Positions 20,501 through 31,994 of a stretch of 64,000 nucleotides of DNA are shown in pieces. The notes below the pieces were generated by a model. That model worked only from the letters and a program-made list of their open reading frames with translations. It searched no databases and was not told where the DNA came from. Both the position numbers and the translations under genes were made by a program. Position 1 is the first letter of the stretch; the number at the start of each line of letters is the position of its first letter. The stretch comes from Agelas oroides (taxonomy: Eukaryota > Porifera > Demospongiae > Agelasida > Agelasidae): positions 4,036,205 to 4,100,204 of the forward strand of contig OX422197.1 in NCBI GenBank assembly GCA_949130485.1, written 5' to 3'.

Positions 20501-23500
20501 CCATGAGTTGCTGTGAAGCACATGCAGGCCTGTTTAAGTCCAAGGAAAGATTTTGAAAGCAGTTTTCACCACTGTGAAGGTCGTGTCAATCTCGTGCAAG
20601 CCAGTGTATGTGCTGGAATGACCTGATCAAGCCATTTTAACCGCCGATGAGGTGCTGTGAAGCACATGCATTTCTGTTTAAGTGCCCGGAAAGATCGAGA
20701 AATCACTTTTCACCACTGTGGAGGCCCTGTGAAGCTCGTGCAAGCCTGTCTATGTGCAGGAGAGACTTCATAAAGCCGTTTTAACCGCCGATGAGGTGCT
20801 TTGAAGCACGTGCAGGCCTGTTTAAGTCCCAGGAAAGATTTTGAAAGCAGTTTTCACCGCTGTGAAGGTCGTGTCAATCTCGTACAAGCCAGTGTATGAG
20901 CTGGAATTACCTGATCAAACCGTTTGAACCGCCGATGTGGTGCTGTGAAGCACGTGCAGGCCTATTTAAGTGCCAAGAAAGATTGAGAAAGCAGTTTTCA
21001 CCACTATGAAGTTCCTGTGAAGTTTGTGCAAGGAAGGGAATCTGCTGCAATGACCTGATAAAGCCGTTATAACCGCCGAGAAGGTGCTGTGAAGCAACTG
21101 GAGGCTTGTTGAAGTGTCAGGAATGCTCTAAAAAGCAGTTTTCAGCATTGTGGAAGTCGTGTGAAGCTCGTTGAAGCCTGTGTATGAGGGGGAATGACCT
21201 TATAAAGCCGTTTTAACCGCCGATGAGGTGCTGTGAAGCACGTGCAGGCCTGTTTAATTGCCAGGAAAGATTGAGAAAGCAGTTTTCACCCCTGTGAAGG
21301 TCCTGTGAAGCTCGTGCTAGCCTGTGTCTGAGCTGAAATGACCTGACAAATCAGTTTTAACCGCCGAGAAGGTGCTGTAAAGAACCTGCAGTCTTGTTGA
21401 AGTGCCAGGAAAGATCTAAAGAGCCGTTTTCAGCACTGTGGAAGTCCTGGGAAGCTCGTGCAAGCCTGTGTATGTGCGGGAAAGACGTGATGAAGCCGTT
21501 TAGACCGCCGATGAGGTGCTGTGAAGCACGTGCAATCCTGTTTAAGTGCCAGGAAAGATGGAGAAAGCACTTTTCACCACTGTGGAGTCCCTGTGAAGCT
21601 CATGCAAGCCTGTGTGTGTGCTGGAAAGACTTGATAAAGCCGTTTTAACCGCCGATGAGGTACATGCAGGACTGTTTAAGTGCAAGGAAAGATCGAGAAA
21701 GCAGTTTTCACCACTGTGGAGGCCCTGTGAAGCTCGTGCAATCCTGTGTGTGTGCTGGAAAGACTTGATAAAGCCGTTTTAACCGCCGATGAGGTGGTGT
21801 GAAGCACATGCAGGACTGTTTAAGTGCAAGGAAAGATTGAGAAAGCAGTTTTCACCTCTGTGAAAGTCCTGTTAAGCTCGTGCAAGTCTGGGTATGTGCT
21901 GGAATGAGTTGACAAAGCCGTTTTAACCGCTGAGAGAGTGCTGTGGAGTACGTGGGGTCTCGTTGATGTGCCAGTAAAGATCTAAAAAGCAGTTTTCAGC
22001 ACTGTGCAAGTCCTGTAAATCTAGTCCAAGCATGTGTATGTGCGGGAAAGACCTGATATAGCCGTTTTAACGTCCGAGGATGTGTTGTAACGAAAGTGTA
22101 ATCCTGTTTAAGTGCCAGGAAAAATCGAGAAGGCACTTTTCACCACTGTGGAGGCCCTGTGAAGCTCGTGTAAGTCTGTGTATGTGGGGGAAAGACATGA
22201 TAAAACCGCCGATGAGGTGCTGTGAAGGCGTGCAAATCCTGTTTAAGTGCCAGGAAAGATCGAGAAAGAATATTCACCACTGTGGAGGCCCTGTGAATCT
22301 CGTGCAAAACTGTGTATGTGCGGGAAAGATGTGATAAAGCCGTTTTAACCTCCGGTGAGGTGCTGTGAAGCACGTACTGGCCTGTTTAAGTGCCAGGAAA
22401 GATTGAGAAAGCACTTTACACCACTGTGTAAGGCCCTGTTTAGCTCGGGCAATGTGCGGTAAAGAGCTGAAGAAACCGCCGAGGAGGTGCTGTGAAGCAC
22501 GTGAAATCCTGTTTAAGTGCCAGGAAAGATCGAGAAAGCATGTTCACCACTGTGGAGGCCCTGTGAAGCTCGTGCAATCCTGTGTATGTGCGGGAAAGAC
22601 ATTATAACTCCGTTTAAACCGCCGACAAAATGCTGTGAAGCACGTGCTGGCCTGTTTAAGCCGCAGGAAAGATCTAAAAAGCAGTTTTCGGCACCGTGGA
22701 AGTCCTTTGAAGCTCGTGCAAGCCTGTGTAGGTGATGGAATGACCTTAGAAAGCCCTTTTAACCGCCGTTGAGGTGCTGTGAAGCACGTACAGGCCTGTT
22801 TAAGTGCCAGAAAAGATCGATAAATCACTTTTCACCACCGTGGAGGCCCTGTGAAGCTCGTGCAAGCTTGTGTATGTGCGTGAAAGACCTGATAAAGCCG
22901 TTTTAATCGTCGATGGGGTGCAGTGAAACACGTACAGGCCTGTTTAATGCCAGGAGAGATTGAGAAAGCAGTTTTCACCACTGTGAAAGTCCTGTGAAGC
23001 TCGTGCAAGCCTGTGTATGTGCTGGAATGACCTGACGAAGCGGTTTTAACCGCAGAGAAAGTGCCGTGAAGCACGTGGAGGCTTGTGGAGGTGTCTGCAA
23101 AATCTAAATTGCATTTTTCACCACTTTGGGGGCCCTGCATGTGAAGCTCGTGCAAGCTTGTGTAATTGCGGGTATTACCTGATAAAGCCGATTTAACCGC
23201 CGATAAGGTGCTGTGAAGCACATACAGGCTTGTTTAAGAGCCAGGAAAGATCGAGAAAGCACTTTTCACCACTGTGGAGGCCCTGTGAAGCTCGTGGATG
23301 CCTGTCTTTTTGCAGGAAAGACCTGATAAAGCCGTTTTATCCGCCGATGAGGTGCTGTGAAGCACGTGCAATCCTGCTTAAGTCCCAGGAAAGATCGAGA
23401 AAGAATATTCACCACTGCCGAGGCCCTGTGAAGCTAGTCCAAGCCTGTGTATGTGCGGGAAAGACTTGATATAGCCGTGTTAACCGCCGAGGAGGTGCTG

Positions 23501-24088
23501 TAAAGAAAGTGTAATCCTGTTTAAGTGCCAGGAAAAATCGAGAAAGCACTTTTCACCACTGTGGAGGCCCTGTGAAGCTCGTTCAAGCCTGTGTATGTGG
23601 GGGAAAGACCTGATAAAACCGCCGATGAGGTGTTGTGAAGCACGTGCAATCCTGTTTAAGTGTCAGGAAAGATCTAAAAAGCCGTTTCACCACTGTGGAG
23701 TCCCTGTTATGCTCGTACAAGCCTGTGTATCTGCGGGAATGACCTGATAAATCCGTTTTAACCGCCGATGAGGTTCTGTGAAGCACGTACTGGCCTGTTT
23801 AAGTGCCAGGAAAGATTGAGAAGGCACTTTTCACCACTGTGGAGGCCCTGTGAAGCTCGTGCAAGCATGTGTATGTGCGGTAAAGAGCTAGTAAATCCGC
23901 CTATGAGATGATGTTAAGCACGTGCATTTCCTCTTTAAGTGCCAGGAAGGATGGAGAAAGCACTTTTTACCACTCTGGAGGCCCTGTGAAGCTCGTGCAA
24001 GCCTGTGTATGTACGGGAAAGACCGGATAAATCCGCCGATGAAGTGCTGTGAAGCGCGTGCTGGCCTGTTTAAGTGGCAGGAAAGATT
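17501..24088 (-). repeat. Diverged satellite array, - orientation (right arm, proximal)
   Basis: At about 17500 the sequence CAGGCCTG runs directly into CAAGCCTGTGTATGTGC, which belongs to the reverse register. From here all monomers read AAAGCCGTTTTAACCGCC and GTGAAGCACGTGC. The monomers are well preserved in length but differ in many positions from one another, matching the diverged zone left of the transposon. No gene or insertion is visible. Confidence 0.92.
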
Positions 24089-24288
24089 NNNNNNNNNNNN
24101 NNNNNNNNNNNNNNNNNNNNNNNNNNNNNNNNNNNNNNNNNNNNNNNNNNNNNNNNNNNNNNNNNNNNNNNNNNNNNNNNNNNNNNNNNNNNNNNNNNNN
24201 NNNNNNNNNNNNNNNNNNNNNNNNNNNNNNNNNNNNNNNNNNNNNNNNNNNNNNNNNNNNNNNNNNNNNNNNNNNNNNNNNNNNNNNN
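24089..24288. other. Assembly gap of 200 N
   Basis: Exactly 200 N bases lie between two satellite monomers in the same orientation. A round number suggests a placeholder, so the true number of missing monomers is unknown. Translations through it are meaningless. Confidence 0.98.
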
Positions 24289-25272
24289 CGATGAGGTGCT
24301 GTGAAACACGTCCAATCTTGTTTAACTGCAAGGAAAGATCGAGAAAGCACTTTTCACCACTGTGGAGGACCTGTGAAGCTAGTGCAAGCCTGTGTATATG
24401 CGGGAAAATTCTCTTAAAGACGTTTGAACCGCCGATGAGGTGCTGTAAAGCACCTGCAATCCTGTTATGTACCAGGAAAGATCGAGAAAGCAGTTTTCAC
24501 CACTGTGGAGGACTTGTGAAGCTCGTGCAAGCCTGTGTAAGTGCGGGAAAGACCTGATTAAGCCGTTTTAATCGACAATGTGGTGCTGTGCAACCGAAAA
24601 AGATTGAGAAAGCAGTTTTCACAACTGTGATGGTCTTTTGAAGCTCGTGCAAGCCTGTGTATGTGCTGGAATGACCTGACAAAGCCTTTATAACCGCCGA
24701 GAAGATGCTGTGAAGCACGTTCAGGCCTCTTTAAGAACCAGGAAATGTTGAGAAAACAGTTTACACCACTGTGGTGGTCATCTGAAGCTCATGCGTGCCT
24801 GTGTATGTGCTGGAGAGAACTAATAAAGCCATTTTAACCGCCGATGATGTGCAGTGAGAAACGTCCAATCTTGTTTAAGGGCCAGGAAAGCTCAATAAAA
24901 CACTTTTCACACTGTGGAGGCCCTGTGAAACTCGTGCAAGCCTGTGTATGTACTGGAATGAACTGATAAAGCCGTTTTAATCGCCGAGAATGCGTTGTGA
25001 AGCACGTGGAAGCATGTTGAATTGTCAGGAAAGATCTGAAAAGCAGTTTTTACCACTGTGGAATAAATCCTGTAAAGCTAGTGCAAGCCTGCGTATGTGC
25101 GTGAAAGACCTGATAGTGCCGTTTTAACTGCCGATGAGGTGATGTGAAGTACGTGCAATGCGGTTGAAGTGCCTGGAAGAATTGAGAAACCACTTTTCAG
25201 CACTGTGGGGGACCTGTGAAGGTCGTGCAAGCCTGTGTATGTGTGGGAAAGACTTGATAAAACCGCCAATGA
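24289..25272 (-). repeat. Diverged satellite array, - orientation, between gap and TIR element
   Basis: The - register continues with irregular monomers, for example a shortened unit near 24585-24600. It ends in AACCGCCAATGAGGTACT, where the next element is inserted. Confidence 0.9.
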
Positions 25273-25278
25273 GGTACT
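25273..25278 (+). repeat. Probable target-site duplication, left (GGTACT)
   Basis: GGTACT precedes the TIR element and recurs at 25938-25943 right after it. It is a variant of the satellite GAGGTGCTGTG motif. The next base differs between the sides (G or C), so the original duplication may have been 6 bp, or longer and decayed. Confidence 0.75.
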
Positions 25279-25279
25279 G

Positions 25280-25937
25280 CAGGAGCTTATGAGCGGCGAA
25301 GCCGCGAATGAGCAAGTAACTACCGCATACACCCGAGTGTCATCCAAATCCAAATTATTGGCGAACGAACTTCCAAATAAGGAAACCACTCTTCAAATCA
25401 AGCGTCATAGTGACGACATAAAAACCAACGTGTTCCGTAATAGCGATGTGAGAAATTTTACACTCACTCAGAACGCCGCGCGCCCTTTGACCTAGCCGCG
25501 GAGGAAAGGGCAAGCGAACAGGTGACGTCGAAAGCGATCTGCCTCAGAAACGCGTAAGATTCGAAGATGCCGGGACCCCTCACCGTTCTGGAGCGGCTTC
25601 GTTTGAGAAGCGGACTCTACAGTTGCAGCAGGTATCTCCGATTGCTCGATCGATTTTTTAAAACGCCGATAACAGCGGCTTCCGTGTCTTTCAGTGTCTT
25701 TTAGCCTGATATTCAAATTTCAAGAAGTATTCTTGTTCATTGTCTTGTGGAGTCTAGAGTCACTATTTCTTGTACTTGCCATCGTTTAGTTTTCTCACGT
25801 AGCCGAATGACCTCAAGTAGGTGATAGACCGCATGACGTGCTTTGCGCCTCACCAAACGGAAATACGTAAGTAATCCGGATTTGAATGGAACCGGAGTTA
25901 CACGCTCCTTCGCGGCTTCGCCGCTCATAAGCTCCTG
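25280..25937. mobile_element. 658-bp TIR element with GC-rich hairpin termini, no recognised transposase
   Basis: The ends are CAGGAGCTTATGAGC and its inverse GCTCATAAGCTCCTG, perfect inverted repeats for 29 bp and imperfect for about 40 bp more. Each TIR includes GCGGC-GAA-GCCGC, a 5-bp stem with a 3-nt loop (25293-25305 and its mirror 25912-25924). The interior is not satellite and is richer in CpG than the surroundings. Short ORFs exist (a - strand one at 25492-25716 and one entering from the right TIR), but none resembles a transposase. This is probably a non-autonomous DNA transposon; the superfamily is unresolved. Confidence 0.82.
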
Positions 25938-28300
25938 GGTACTCTGAAGCACGTGCAATCCTATTTAATTGCGAGGAAGGATCGAGAAAGCATTTTCACC
26001 ACTGTGGAGGCCCTGTGAATCTCGTGCAAGCCTGTGTATGTGCTGGAAAGACTTGATAAAGCCGTTTTAACAGCCGATTTGGTGCTGTGAAGCACGTGCA
26101 GGCCTGTTTAAGTGCGAGGAAAGGTTGATAAAGCAGGTTTCACCGCTGTGGAAGTCCTGTGAAGCTCACGCAAGCCTGTGTATATGCTGGAAAGACCTGA
26201 TAAAGCCGTTTTAACTGCCGATGAGGTGCTGTGAAGCACGTTCAGGCGACCTTAAGTGCCAGGAAATATTGAGAAAACAGTTTTCACCACTGTGGAGGCC
26301 CTGTGAAGCACGTGCAAGCCTGGGTATGTGCTGGAAAGACCTGATAAAGCCGTTTTAACCACCGATGGGGTGCTGTGAAGCACATTCATGTCTGTTTAAG
26401 TACCAGAAAAGGTTGAGAAAGTAGTTTTCACCACTGTTGAGGTCCTGTAAAGCTCGTGCAATCCTGTGGAGGTGCTGCAGAGACCTGAGAAAGCCGTTTT
26501 AACCGCCGATGTGCTACTGTGAAGCGCGTACAGGCCTGTTTAAGTGTTAGGAAAGATTGAGAAAACAGTTTTCACCACTGTGAAGGTACTGTGAAGCTCG
26601 GGAATGCCTGTGTATGTACGGGAGAGACCTGATAAAGCTGTTTTAACCGCCGATGAGGTGCTGAGAAGCACGTGCAGACCTGTTTAAGTGCCAGGAAAGA
26701 TTGAGAAAGCAGTTTTCACAACTGTGAAGGTCCTGTGAAGCTTGTGCAAGCCCGTTTATGTGCTGCAATGACCTGAGAAAGTCGTTTTAACCGCCGAGAA
26801 GGTGCTGTGAAGCACGTGGAGGCTTGCTGAAGTGTGAGGAAAGTTCTAAAAAGCAGTTTTCACCAATGTAGAAGTCCTCTGAACCTCGTGTAACCCTGTG
26901 TATGTGCGGGAAAGGGCTGATAAAGTCGTTTTAACCGCGGATATGGTGCTGTGAAGCACGTGCAATCCTGTTTCAGTGCCAGGAAAGATTGCGAAAGGAG
27001 CTCGTGGAAGCCTGTGTATGTGCGGGAAAGACATGATAAAGCCGTTTTAATCGCCGGTGAGTTGCTGTGAAGAACATGCAATCCGGTTTAACTGCCAGCA
27101 AAGATCGAGAAATCACTTTTCACCACTGTGGAGTCGCTGTGAAGCCCGAGCAATCCTATTTATGTGCAGGAAAGACCTGATAAAGCCGTTTTAACCGCCG
27201 ATGAGGTGATGTGAAGCACGTGCAGACCTGTTTATATGCCAGGAAAGATTGATAAAGCAGTTTTCACCACTGTGAAAGTCTGTGAAGCTCCTGCAGGCCT
27301 GTGTATGTGTTGGAATGACCTGACAAAGCCGTTTTAACCGCCGAGAATGTGCTGTTATGCACGTAGGGGCTTGCTGAAGTGTCAGGAAAGATCTAAAAAG
27401 CAGTTTTCAGCACTGTGGAAGTACTGTGAAGCTCGTGCAAGCCTGTGTATGTGCGGTAAGGAGCAGATAAAGCCGTTTTAACCGCTGATAAGGTGCTGTG
27501 AAGCACGTGCAGGACTGTTTTTCGTGCAAGCATGTGTTTGTGCGGGAAAGAGCTGACAAAGCCGTTTTAACAGCCGATAACGAGCTGTGAAGCACGTGCA
27601 ATCCGGATTAAGTGCCAGGAAAGATCGAGAAAGCACTTTTCCCCACGGTGGAGGCCTTGTGAAGCAGGTGCAATCCTGTGTATGTGCTGGAAAGACCTGA
27701 TAAAGACGTTTTAACCGCCGATGAGGTGTTGTGAACCACTTGCAGTCCTGTTTAAGTGCCAGGAAAGATAGAGAAAGCAGTTTTCACCACTGTTAAAGTC
27801 CTGTGATGCTCGTGCAAGCTTATGTATGTGCTGGAATGACCTGATAAAGTCGTTTTAACCTCCGATGAGGTGCAGTGAACAACGTGCAGGCCTGTTTAAG
27901 TGCCAACAAAAATTGAGAAAGCAGTTTTCAGCACTGTGGAAGTCCTGTGAAGCTAGTGCAAGCCCGTGTATGTGCGGGAAAGACCTGATAAAGCCGTTTT
28001 AACCGCCGATGAAGTGCTGTGAAGAACGTGTAATCCTGTTTAAGTGCAAGGAAAGATCGAGAAAGCACTTTTCAACACTGTGGAGGCCCTTTGAAGTTCG
28101 TGTAAGCCTGTGTATGTGCTGGAATGACCTGACAAACCCGTTTTAACCGCGAGAAGGTGCTGTGAATCACGTGGAAGCTTGTTGAAGTGTCAGGAATGAC
28201 CTAAAAAGCAGTTTTCACCCCTGTGGAAGTCCTGTGAAGCTCGCGCAAGCCTGTCTATGTGCGGGAAATACCTGATAAAGCCGTTTTAACCGCCGATGAG
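25938..28300 (-). repeat. Diverged satellite array, - orientation
   Basis: It starts with the right GGTACT copy and CTGAAGCACGTGC, so the interrupted monomer resumes. Regular ~144-bp units follow, with some truncated ones, for example near 27000 (GATTGCGAAAGGAGCTCG) and 27530. It ends abruptly at GCCGATGAG. No gene is visible. Confidence 0.9.
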
Positions 28301-28983
28301 TGCAAACAACTAATAATACTCACCGTGAGATAGTCGCCGCAGTACAGACCCGAATAATCTTCGGCACAGGAGCGCCTACCAGCGAAGAGCAAGCCTCCCA
28401 GACGTTCCACCTAGACGACACGATAGCGAGCCAGAATCCCGTACGTTAACCGTTCGCCCATCCCCCTAGTTATTATAAGTTAATACGATAACTCCACCCA
28501 TTGAGCCCCTCCCCCAATTTGATTAGTAATTTGAATATTTATAGCACTGTAAATGCCCATAGCACTATGTGCCAACCAAAAGCTGGGCTCCTCAAAGCAA
28601 ACCTTAGGCGGGGAGTGGTCCCGCCCTTTCTGTAGTAGGCTACGGGTCGGGAGTTCAAAAGGACCGAAACCCGTGGTCATGCGAGGACCTGAAAGGCTAC
28701 TCCCCTGAAGACCAGTATGTTTTTGAGCATTTCTCCCAAAAACAGTAACTAACCGCCCCATCCATTTGAGCCATAAATGCCCCACCCATTTAAGTCATAA
28801 ATGCCCCACACATTTAAGCCATAAATGCTCCACCCATTTAAGCCATAAAATGCCCCATCCCTTTAAGCCATAAATACCCCATCCCCATCTCCGTTTATGT
28901 TTTAACTTCACACTTTATGTATGTGTGAAATTTTGAACATCGATGTGCCAGCGGTGTTGGTGCTCCCCCTTGTACTCGACACA
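28301..28983. other. 683-bp unique (non-satellite) block of unknown origin
   Basis: The satellite stops after CGCCGATGAG at 28300 and resumes at 28984 with CACTTTTCACC. About 52 bp of the monomer are missing between these points, so the block replaced satellite rather than simply splitting it. No inverted repeats or target duplication are seen at the edges. Contents: a mixed-sequence left part, a hairpin (CGGGTCGGG with CCGAAACCCG, about 28645-28675), a 24-bp tandem repeat, and an AT-rich right edge. A 101-codon - strand ORF (28480-28785) runs partly through the tandem repeat and is not convincing as a gene. Confidence 0.8.
28756..28888 (+). repeat. 24-bp minisatellite, about 5.5 copies
   Basis: Units read about CCCCACCCATTTAAGC followed by CATAAATG. 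They start at 28756, 28780, 28804, 28828 (25 bp, one extra A) and 28853, with a partial copy from 28877. Copies differ at one to three positions. The repeat is unrelated to the 144-bp satellite. Confidence 0.93.
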
Positions 28984-31208
28984 CACTTTTCACCACTGTG
29001 GAGGCCCTCTGAAGCTCATGCAAGCCTGTCTTTGTGCGGGAAAGACCTGATAAAGCCGTTTTCACCTCCGATGAGGTGCTGTGAACCACGTGCAAGCCTG
29101 TTTAAGTACCAACGAAGATTGAGAAAGCAGTTTTCACCACTGTGAAGGTCCTGTGAAGCTCGTCCAAGCCTATGTCTGTGCTGAAATTACCTGACAAATC
29201 CGTTTTAACCACCGAGAAGGTGCTGTGAAGAACATGGAGGCTTGTTAAAGTACCTGGAAGGATCTAAAAAGCCGTTTTCAGCACTTTGGAAGTGCTGTGA
29301 AGCTCGTGCAAGCCTGTGCATGTGCAGGAAAGACCTGATAAAGCCGTTTTAACCGCCGATAAGGTGCTGTGAAGCACGTGCAGGCCTGTTTAAGTAACAA
29401 CAAAGATTGAGAAAACAGTTTTCACCACTGTGAAGGTCCTGTGAAGCTCGCGCAAGCCTGTGTCTGTGCTGAAATGACCTGATAAATCCGTTTTCACCAC
29501 CGAGAAGGTGCTGTGAAGAACGTGGAGGTTTGTTGAAGTATCAGGAAAGATTGAGAAAACAGTTTTCACCACTGTGAAGGTCCTGTAAAGCTCGTGCAAG
29601 CCTGTGTATGTGCTGGAATGACCTGACTAACCCGTTTGAACCGCGAGAAGGTGCTATGTATCACGTGGAAACTTGTTGAAGTGACAGGAAAGACCTAAAA
29701 AGCAGTTTTCACCACAGTGGAAGTCCTGTGAAGCTCGTGCATGCTTGTGCATATGCTGGAATGATCTGATAAAGCCGATTTCACCGCCGGGAAGGTGCTG
29801 TGAAGCACTTGGAGGCTTGTTGAAGTGTCAGGAAAGATTGAGAAAGCAGTTTTCACCACTGTGAAGGTCCTGTGAAGCTTGTGCAAGGCTGTGTATGTGC
29901 TGGAATGATCTGATAAAGCCGATTTCACCGCCGAGGAGGTGCTCTGAAACACTTGGAGGCTTGTTGAAGCGTCAGCAAAGATTTAGAAAGCAGTTTTCAC
30001 CACTGTGAAGGTCCTGTGAAGCTTGTGCAAGCCTGTGTATGTGCGGGAAAGACCTGATAAAGCCATTTTAACCGCCGATGAAGTGCTGTGAAGCACTTGG
30101 AGGTTTGTTGAAGTGTCAGGAAAGATTGAGAAAGCAGTTTTCACTACTGTGAAGGTCCTGTGAAGCTTGTGCAAGCCTGTGTATGTCCTGGAATGATCTG
30201 ATAAAGCCGATTTCACCGCCGAGGAGGTGCTGTGAAACACTTGGAGGCTTGTTGAAGCGTCAGCAAAGATTGAGAAAGCAGTTTTCACCACTGAGAAGGT
30301 CCTGTGAAGCTTGTGCAAGCCTGTGTATGTGCGGGAAAGACCTGATAAAGCCATTTTAACAGCCGATGAGGAGCTGTGAAGCACTTGGAGGTTTGTTGAA
30401 GTGTCAGGAAAGATTGAGAAAGCAGTTTTCACCACTGTGAAGGTCCTGTGAGGCTCATGCAAGCCTGTGTATGTGCTGGAATGATCTGATAAAGCCGATT
30501 TCACCGCCGAGGAGGTGCTGTGAAACACTTGGAGACTTGTTGAAGCGTCAGCAAAGATTGAGAAAGCAGTTTTCACCACTGTGAAGGTCCTCTGAAGCTT
30601 GTGAAAGCCTGTGTATGTGCGGGAAAGACCTGATAAAGCCGTTTAAATCACCGATCAGGTGCTGTGATGCACTTGGAGGTTTGTTGAAGTATCAGGAAAG
30701 ATTGAGAAAGCAGTTTTCACCACTGTGAAGGTCCTGTGAAGCTCGTGCAAGCCTGTGTATGTGCTAGAATGACCTGATAAAGCCGAATTCACCGTCGAGG
30801 AAGTGCTCAGAAGCACGTGGCAAGCCTGTTTAAGTGCCAACAAAGATTGAGAAAGCAGTTTTCACCACTGTGAAGGTCCTGTGAAGCTCGTGCAAGCCTG
30901 TGTATGTGCTGGAATTATCTGGTAAATCCGATTTCACCGCCGAGGAGGTGCTGTGATACACTTGGAGGCTTGTTGAAGCGTCAGCAAAGATTGAGAAAGC
31001 AGTTTTCACCACTGTGAAAGTCCTGTGAAGCTTGTGCAAGCCTGTGTATGTGCTGGATTGACCTGATAAAGCCGAATTAACCGTCGAGGAAGTGCTGAGG
31101 AGCACGTGCAGGCCTGTTTAAGTGCTAGGAAAGATCGAGAAAGCAGTTTTCATCACTGTAAAGGTCCTGTGAAGCTTGTGCAAACCTGTGTATGTGCTGG
31201 AATGTCCT
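28984..31208 (-). repeat. Satellite array, - orientation, becoming homogeneous
   Basis: Regular monomers show a clear alternation of two variants, one with GCCGATTTCACCGCCGAGG and one with GCCATTTTAACCGCCGATG, forming 288-bp dimers at about 29.98-30.58 kb. The - strand frame stays open for 198 codons there. That follows from the 144-bp length and does not indicate a gene. Confidence 0.92.
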
Positions 31209-31461
31209 CACTGTAAAAACAAAATTGTTGTTTTTACTAATTATTTGGTTACTACAATTGCGTGACTGTCCTTCCTACGCTATTTCATAAAATGTGCTTG
31301 TCAAACATTTTGTAGGAGGCTAGTAAAGTTGATTCAAGTATCAGCTCCCACTGCATGAATTCATTTCCAGCAGTGCATTCATAAAACTTGCACAGTAAGG
31401 ATAGTCACGCAACTGTAGTAACCAAATACTTAGCTAAAATAACAACTTTGTTTTTGCAGTG
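31209..31461. mobile_element. 253-bp MITE with CACTG termini and CT target duplication
   Basis: The element starts CACTGTAAAAACAAA and ends TTTGTTTTTGCAGTG. TIRs of 65 bp (31209-31273 and 31397-31461) differ at about eight positions. It is AT-rich and non-coding. The target can be read directly: the monomer variant GGAATGTCCTGACAAACCC, seen uninterrupted near 46990, 48807, 54565, 56385 and 61858, is split here after GGAATGTCCT and resumes CTGACAAACCC. The duplication is therefore CT, 2 bp. CACTG ends suggest the CACTA/CMC group, but this is tentative. Confidence 0.9.
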
Positions 31462-31994
31462 CTGACAAACCCGTTTTAACCGCGAGAAGGTGCTGTGAAT
31501 CACGTGGAAGCATGTTGAAGTGTCAGGAAAGACCTAAAAAGCAGTTTTCACAACAGTGGAAGTCCTGTGAAGCTCGTGCAAGCCTATGTATGTGCGGGAA
31601 AGACCTGATAAAGCCGTTTTAACCGCCGATGAGGTGCTGTGAAGCACGTGCAGGCCTGTTTAAGTGCCAGGAAAGATTGAGAAAGCAGTTTTGACAACTG
31701 CAAAGGTGCTGTGAAGCTCGTGCAAGCCTGTGTATGTTCTGGAATCACCTGACAAACCCGCATTAACTGCGAGAAGGTGCTGTGAAGCACATGCAATCCT
31801 GTTTACGTGCCAGGACTGTGAAGGCCCTATGAAGCTCGTGCAAGCCTGTCTTTGTGCGGGAAAGACCTGATGAAGCCGTTTTCACCTACGATGATGTGCT
31901 GTGAACCACGTGCAGGCCTGTTTAAGTACCAACAAAGATTGAGAAAGCAGTTTTCACCACAGTGGAAGTCCTGTGAAGCTCGTGCAAGCCTGTG

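Noticed and set aside
23888-24557. ORFs of 76-211 codons crossing the N run
   Set aside because: Their length comes from untranslatable N positions. The rest is satellite.
25235-25958. Short ORFs in the 658-bp TIR element as a transposase
   Set aside because: All are under 90 codons, two begin in satellite or TIR sequence, and no catalytic motif is visible.
28640-28680. tRNA-derived SINE promoter (GAGTTCAAAAGG resembles a B box)
   Set aside because: The match to a GGTTCRANYCC box is poor, there is no A box at the right distance and no poly-A or tail repeat.
28480-28785. 101-codon - strand ORF in the unique block
   Set aside because: Its start lies in the 24-bp minisatellite and the product matches nothing I recognise. 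An exon fragment is possible but not supported.
28301-28983. Solo LTR (starts TG, could end CA)
   Set aside because: The flanks show no target duplication and part of the monomer is missing. TG/CA ends alone are expected by chance.
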